Shown piece by piece: positions 43,001 through 45,355 of a stretch of 45,355 nt of DNA; the first letter of the stretch is position 1; each line of letters opens with the position of its first letter. Under the pieces are notes generated by a model. That model did not search any database and had not been told where the DNA came from. It saw nothing but the letters and a program-made list of their open reading frames with translations. This DNA is from Bacteroidota bacterium (GTDB lineage Bacteria > Bacteroidota > Ignavibacteria > Kapaibacteriales > NICIL-2): assembly GCA_019695345.1 (NCBI GenBank), contig JAIBAE010000032.1:1-45355 (forward strand). The letters run 5' to 3'. A program made the position numbers and the translations under genes.

Positions 43001-45355
43001 CAACATATCAAGTACCTTCAACAACAGCTGTTGGTGTGTACAATTATGCACTTATTGTAACTTCAGAAAACGGCTGTAAAGACACATCAAATACAAGTGT
43101 TATAACGGTAAAAGCAAATCCGGTTCCATTAACATCTATTGTAGGAGCACCGTACGCAGTGCGTTCAATCTCATGGTGTACAAATAATCCAACTACACAA
43201 TATGGTATTCCATGTATCCAAACAACAGATTACGATAGCTACCAATGGACGTTAAATGGTGTAGATGTAACAGGTGCAACAACTCGTATATATACAATTT
43301 TCAACTTTGCAACATTCGCACCGGGTACGTATGTATATCGTGTACGAGTAACACAAAATGGTTGTACAGCAACTTCAGCAGATAGCATTGTATTCTATGT
43401 ATACGAAGTACCAAATGCGGTTGCATCAATTCAAGGTCAGGCAGGAACAAGCAAGTCTTGGTGTCAGGGTTTAGGAAGTGCTGTGTTAACTACAGGTACA
43501 TTCAACACATATCAATGGTTATTAAATGGCAGTCCAATAAGTGGTGCTACTCAACAAAATTATACAGTAGGTTCAACTACAGCTGCAGGTACGTATACAT
43601 ACAGCGTAATAGTATCAAACGGCAATAGCTGTATCGATACATCAAACACTGTAACAATAACTGTATATCCACAACCGGATGTAACAATCGTAAGTAGCGG
43701 ACCAAACACATTCATCACAGGTGGAAGTCCAACGCCAACCTTAACATCAAGTGTAACGCCAAGTATCAGTGGATTACAATATCAATGGTATGCTAACGCA
43801 GCGGCAATCAGCGGCGCAACACAAACAAGCTATGCTGTGCCGAACAGTCTCACACCTGGTACCTACACGTACACCGTGACGGTAACCACACCAAACGGAT
43901 GTAAAGACACATCAAATACAATTACAATAACTGTTGTTCAACAACCTTCAGTGTCAATTACCATGCAAGGTAATGCACAATATTGCGAAGGCACTATACC
44001 AACACCAACACTAACAGCTAATGTTACCGGTGGCAATGGTACGATAACATACCAATGGTTACGAGATGGCGTTGCTATCACAGGTGCTACAAATCAGACA
44101 TATAGTGTTCCAACAAACTTAGCAGTAGGTACATATCAATATACGGTATCTGCAACAACAGGTGGTGTAACCGTAACTTCAGGTCCGGCAACAATAACCG
44201 TATTTGCTAATCCTGTTCCTGAGTTAAGTGTTCAAACAGGTCAGCACTACTGGTGTGTAAATAACCCAATTCAAACTGTACTTACAACAACGCCATACGC
44301 TATATATCAGTGGATGCTTGATGGAGTAAATATTACAGGAGCAACCAACCAAACATATTCAGTTCCAACAAATCTTCCTGTAGGTACATATCAATACAGT
44401 GTCAGAGTTGTAAACAGCAATGGTTGTTCAGGTGTAAACGCAGCAATTAATAACATCAGCATTATTGTATATCCTGCACCAGCACCAACAATTAATGTAA
44501 TTGGTCCGGCAACATGGTGTTCAAACAACCCGGGTACCACAACGTTAAGTACAGCTTCGGGTTTAGCATCTTATCAATGGATGCTTAACAACACAAATAT
44601 CACTGGTGCAACAAACAATACGTACCAGGTTCCAACATCACTAAGTGCGGGTACCTATTCATATACAGTACAAGTTACCAATACAAACGGTTGTTCAGGT
44701 ACATCATCTGCACAAACAATTACGGTATTTAGTCAACCGGAAGTCACAGTAAATACAACAGGTGGAAATTCATTCTGTCAAGGAGCTTCTTCACGTCCTT
44801 CATTATCTGCTACAGCGGGAATGAACACATATCAATGGCTGTTAAATGGTAACGCAATTACCGGTGCAACAACCTCAACATATAACGTACCACAGAATGT
44901 AGCTGCGGGTAGTTACAACTATAGTGTTGTAGCATCAAACGGTAATAACTGTGTAGATACTTCAAACGTAGTAACAGTAACTGTATACCCACAACCGGAT
45001 GTAACAGCAACCGCAACAGGTAGCACAACATTGTGTACAGGTTACACAAGTGGAACAGTAATCAATAGCACCGTAACCCCAAGCGGAGTAGGTGTAACCT
45101 ATCAATGGATATTAAATGGAAGTGCAATCAGTGGTGCAACAACAGGTAGCTACACAGTACCAACCGGATTAACCGCAGGTACATACAACTATCGTGTAAT
45201 AGTAGTAGCAACAAATGGAGGTTGTACAGATACCTCAAACGTAGTAACAGTAACTGTAACAACACAACCAGCACCAACAATCAGTGCACAACCAGGTACA
45301 AACAGTTTCTGTTCAGGTGCAAATACAGCAGTAGTGTTAACAACACCTGCAGTAA
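34060..45355 (+). CDS. Giant secreted beta-helix and Ig-repeat protein, 3' end beyond window
   Basis: The frame is open from the ATG at 34060 to the window edge, at least 3,765 codons. I found no stop in the lines I translated. Signal peptide MKTRYTTHILLVLLSFAAFSGVSFA. Residues about 26-625 form a right-handed parallel beta-helix of the pectin-lyase/NosD type, given by two openings (WYVSPGGNNSNNGNS with IQFAVNNA; IQRAIDAASAGDTVYVKQGTY) and ladders of NxT-rich turns. After about 630 come dozens of Ig/PKD-like units of 85-100 residues. The later ones share YQW, a G-AT segment, GTY and a final TITV strand, with two spaced cysteines in many. This architecture fits a T9SS-exported surface adhesin; the sorting domain would be past the edge. 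Near-identical repeats show recent duplication. Confidence 0.88.
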   Translation, partial: MKTRYTTHILLVLLSFAAFSGVSFASQWYVSPGGNNSNNGNSDVTPWRDIQFAVNNASVVNGDTLNVMAGTFAENVNVSKSLLVRNYNGATVTVQAPNTATNSAVFTVAANGVTISGLNINPDGSNGTVGIYALNRNNLAVVNTIITRSGAGGTFTVTSTNINSTFGPSAIVFVGDNASPYETVTISGCTINGTGGNYFERGIWLRAVNGTVSGNTIRSTDADVSAQYIAGGNVTISNNTFNGAGVLIDEPNMVGSSGSVSVSVSNNTFSPAISTFSQSLYIRHNYVTDASVSVTGNTFTGHTVGILSGGSRNVTISGNTFTPASGSSFAHIRVNSAFASSTGNYIQNGIAINSNTFNQFSANGTAIELMNGNAGASGQPTPEFSSVVVGANNSSRNSFVNGLQKFITMNNGFNTDVDARENLYGTTGNSPAHFTSLTTAMLYEVEDKMNHKSDAGSLGHIRFATGRTFTTQNSFITGLSTSPSIQRAIDAASAGDTVYVKQGTYTDNLTLNKAITLAGDDFVSGLPTTVIDGNSGSVITATGSAEKTIRNCELKITNGSGARWGNIPNSATNTGNVVADHILWRRSSQPIGGMNNPGVQGVDIPANIDDANDYGANTTVGRFTISNVIGCPTVYTLTSLNQNPCEGEPIVLSINGNQGDVTYTVYANNVPVNASQSVVSGNRRFTLTNYPSGSYTFTVQAVLGTCTVNMSGSVNVSVYSPQYPVLSLNSLSQFICRGDAGSITLIQTDPLAVYTVRDGNAVVAGPQAGNNGNITFQIPANLFPLSGNKTFSIRATSSNNSQCYNETSNGEPDGAAFTVYPLPAAPVISTTNPNACSPGGFASVSVTNAEAGYQYQVVDGNTAILSVTATQNGVLNISNIPVAPSIPGLGFGNRNVRVFAINIQNNNCRIPSNNLVINVSQRPATPQIATGTTVQSYCETNGGVTAFAAVANGDPSLQYEVRNMANNQQVALVNGQSGLFTIPINGLTSNGSPYTFRVFAINPNTTCPSLQSAQTTVNVSPQPIPVVNVQGINQTGTINITVCLGYNQTFTINSSTNVGGTYQWYLNNNPISGATGTSFIVQKGVNLGTCTFKLKITSTNGCTGESNIVNFVVIPAVDVTAQLQSGGVTSTFFTGTTTPVNIVSTLSPVGSTANYSWLQNSNVISNATTANYQVPVNTTPGTYQYKVVAIPASGCLDTSNTITITVLPKPVIDAFVQGNNRNDTTYTFGVNPPTLGSTTTGNNNQTVAYQWQHDGTNVTGATNQTYLLPTSLSVGVHKYAVTGTVGGVTVYSDTVTVTILTSATVDIFVQGNNRNDSTYFVGVNPPTIGSAISNGNGITFTYQWFGPNNTNPISGATNSTYPVPNNLTIGVYRYFMRITGGGVTIGSDTVTITVISQPVSNAYINPNVNQNDSTYYAGVTPPTLNTQVTGNNGNPVAYQWYGPNNTNPISGATNATYNVPNNLTPGTYRYFNRITVGGITVASDTVTVTILTMPTVTVSSNNASFCTTQGSALLTGATSGATPVSYQWLLSGNPVSSATNSTYTVVSTTSPGTYSYSLRVTFQGGLVITSQAYTVTVHALPNPSIVLQSGQHFWCEGSLNRGVATVVGTYAQYQWYLNGIAINGATQQTYAPPVTLTAGNYQYSVSVTDVNGCTGTNATINNFSVIVYPQPIVTVTASGSTTIIVGSTTTPTLNSSVTPNNISGLTYQWLLNGNTVTGATNSSYAVPSTLSVGTHNYKVIVVTPSGCRDTSDSPVTITVINQPIITQNINPEPTRKDSTYFVGTAQPTLNSTLTGAGGFTPAYQWYNATSGTPVSGATNATYNVGSLSVGNYKYYVTATVGGLTIRPNDTLRINVLQAPTISQNINPEPTRKDTTYFVGSAQPTLNSTLSGNNGITPTYQWYNATTGTPIAGATNATYNVGNLSVGIYKYYITATFGSLTIRPNDTLTVNVTIQPTVSVNATSTSYCEGSTSPTLTAIVTGNNGLPVTYQWRRDGVNLTGATNQTYTLPATLTDGTYQYSVSITTGGVTVASTATTITVYPKPDVTVTPSTASFCEGTTGTTLNSSVTPTGSYTYQWTQNGTAVTGATTATYQVPSTTAAGTYNYAVIVTSVNGCKDTSNTSVITVKPNPVPLTSIVGAPYSVRSVSWCTNNPTTPYGIPCIQTTNYDTYQWSVNGVDVSGATGRIYTVFDFATFAPGTYVYRVRVTQNGCTSTSADSIVFYVYEVPNAVASIQGQAGTSKSWCQGLGSAVLTTGTFNTYQWLLNGSPINGATQQTYNVSSATTAGTYTYSVIVSNGNSCIDTSNTVTITVYPQPDVTIASSGPNTFITGGSPTPTLTSSVTPSISGLQYQWYANAAAISGATQTSYAVPNSLTPGTYTYTVTVTTPNGCKDTSNTITITVVQQPSVSITMQGNAQYCEGTIPTPTLTANVTGGNGTVTYQWLRDGVAITGATNQTYTVPTNLTAGLYQYTVSATTGGVTVTSGPATITVYANPVPTISLQSGQHYWCINNPTQTVLTTTQYASYQWMKDGVNITGATNQLYVVPTNLPVGTYQYSIRVVDNHGCSGVNVAINNISIQVYPAPEPTISVTGPATWCSNNPGTTTLSTASGLASYQWMLNNTNITGATNNTYQVPTSLSAGTYSYTVQVTNTNGCSGTSSAQTITVFSQPEVTVNTTGGNSFCQGASSRPSLSATAGMNTYQWLLNGNAITGATTSTYNVPQNVTAGSYNYSVVASNGNNCVDTSNTVNVTVYPQPDVTIVSSGPNTFITGGSPAPTLTSSVTPSISGLQYQWYANAAAISGATQTSYAVPNSLAPGTYTYTVTVTTPNGCKDTSNTITITVLEQPTVNISLQGSNQFCEGTTQTPILTATVTGGSNPITYQWRRDGVNLTGATNQSYTVSTTLSAGTYQFSVSATTGGVTVTSGNVTIVVYPKPDVTITPSSASFCEGTTGTTLNSSVTPTGNYAYQWMVNGTSITGATNATYQVPSTTAVGVYNYALIVTSENGCKDTSNTSVITVKANPVPLTSIVGAPYAVRSISWCTNNPTTQYGIPCIQTTDYDSYQWTLNGVDVTGATTRIYTIFNFATFAPGTYVYRVRVTQNGCTATSADSIVFYVYEVPNAVASIQGQAGTSKSWCQGLGSAVLTTGTFNTYQWLLNGSPISGATQQNYTVGSTTAAGTYTYSVIVSNGNSCIDTSNTVTITVYPQPDVTIVSSGPNTFITGGSPTPTLTSSVTPSISGLQYQWYANAAAISGATQTSYAVPNSLTPGTYTYTVTVTTPNGCKDTSNTITITVVQQPSVSITMQGNAQYCEGTIPTPTLTANVTGGNGTITYQWLRDGVAITGATNQTYSVPTNLAVGTYQYTVSATTGGVTVTSGPATITVFANPVPELSVQTGQHYWCVNNPIQTVLTTTPYAIYQWMLDGVNITGATNQTYSVPTNLPVGTYQYSVRVVNSNGCSGVNAAINNISIIVYPAPAPTINVIGPATWCSNNPGTTTLSTASGLASYQWMLNNTNITGATNNTYQVPTSLSAGTYSYTVQVTNTNGCSGTSSAQTITVFSQPEVTVNTTGGNSFCQGASSRPSLSATAGMNTYQWLLNGNAITGATTSTYNVPQNVAAGSYNYSVVASNGNNCVDTSNVVTVTVYPQPDVTATATGSTTLCTGYTSGTVINSTVTPSGVGVTYQWILNGSAISGATTGSYTVPTGLTAGTYNYRVIVVATNGGCTDTSNVVTVTVTTQPAPTISAQPGTNSFCSGANTAVVLTTPAV
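40180..42852 (+). repeat. Superrepeat copy 1 (10 Ig units, 2,673 bp)
   Basis: Ten successive Ig units, beginning at PKPDVTVTPSTASFCEG, recur in the same order 2,673 bases (891 codons) later. Bases 41836-42224 are identical to 44509-44897. One unit inside (40996-41265, PQPDVTIASSGPNTF) also recurs at 42316-42585 within the same copy. Confidence 0.85.
42853..45355 (+). repeat. Superrepeat copy 2, running into the window edge
   Basis: Units match copy 1 in order up to about 44988. The following unit (PQPDVTATATGSTTLCTG) is a diverged form of the one at 42316, and the next begins TQPAPTISAQPG. Identity to copy 1 is highest over the VNTTGGNSFCQG and GPATWCSNNPG units. Confidence 0.8.

Noticed and set aside
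36416-45049. Short frames on both strands across the giant gene
   Set aside because: They are out-of-frame shadows of the long repeat-rich coding frame.

Overview
The window looks like chromosome of a bacterium of the FCB group (Bacteroidota, Ignavibacteria or Kapabacteria-like). Three things point there. Two or more secreted proteins end in type IX secretion (T9SS) sorting domains. A GldM/PorM-like protein is present. The two clearest promoters have the TTG-N20-TAnnTTTG form used by this group. The DNA is AT-rich and the genome relies on vitamin B12 (adenosylcobalamin-dependent ribonucleotide reductase, MetH-type methionine synthase). The exact lineage cannot be fixed from this window.

Left part (1-7460): a restriction/defence neighbourhood. 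It holds the end of a type I specificity subunit (hsdS) with a small membrane protein directly behind it, a MetH-like gene that stops after its second domain, an unknown gene, and a translationally coupled pair of EcoRI-family adenine methylase and DUF262-HNH nuclease. Two nearly identical 78-nt elements, each foldable as a multi-arm structure, lie at both ends of this block. The leader of the methylase-nuclease pair also holds three hairpins that share one loop sequence.

Middle (7464-22530): a CNT nucleoside transporter; a cyclase-family hydrolase overlapping a Maf nucleotide pyrophosphatase; a minus-strand operon of two T9SS cargo proteins, with a long leader that looks like a transcription attenuator; rfbA for dTDP-sugar synthesis; and the B12-dependent ribonucleotide reductase nrdJ.

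Right part (23030-33570): a small cysteine-rich secreted protein with its own promoter and terminator; a cell-envelope cluster (GldM-like protein, two probable outer-membrane barrel proteins, a VWA-OmpA protein); a GNAT acetyltransferase; miaB; and a small membrane protein. From 34060 to the window edge runs one open frame of at least 3,765 codons. It encodes a giant secreted protein with a beta-helix front followed by dozens of Ig-like repeats, including a 2.67-kb superrepeat.

The most unusual signal lies between genes. About a dozen short elements, in either orientation, begin with a TGC(TA/GC)nCGC-like motif, close with a stem whose paired bases change together between copies, and often end in AGAAC or GGGAAC. 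They resemble REP/BIME-like or small structured-RNA repeats. All identifications were made by eye, without database searches.
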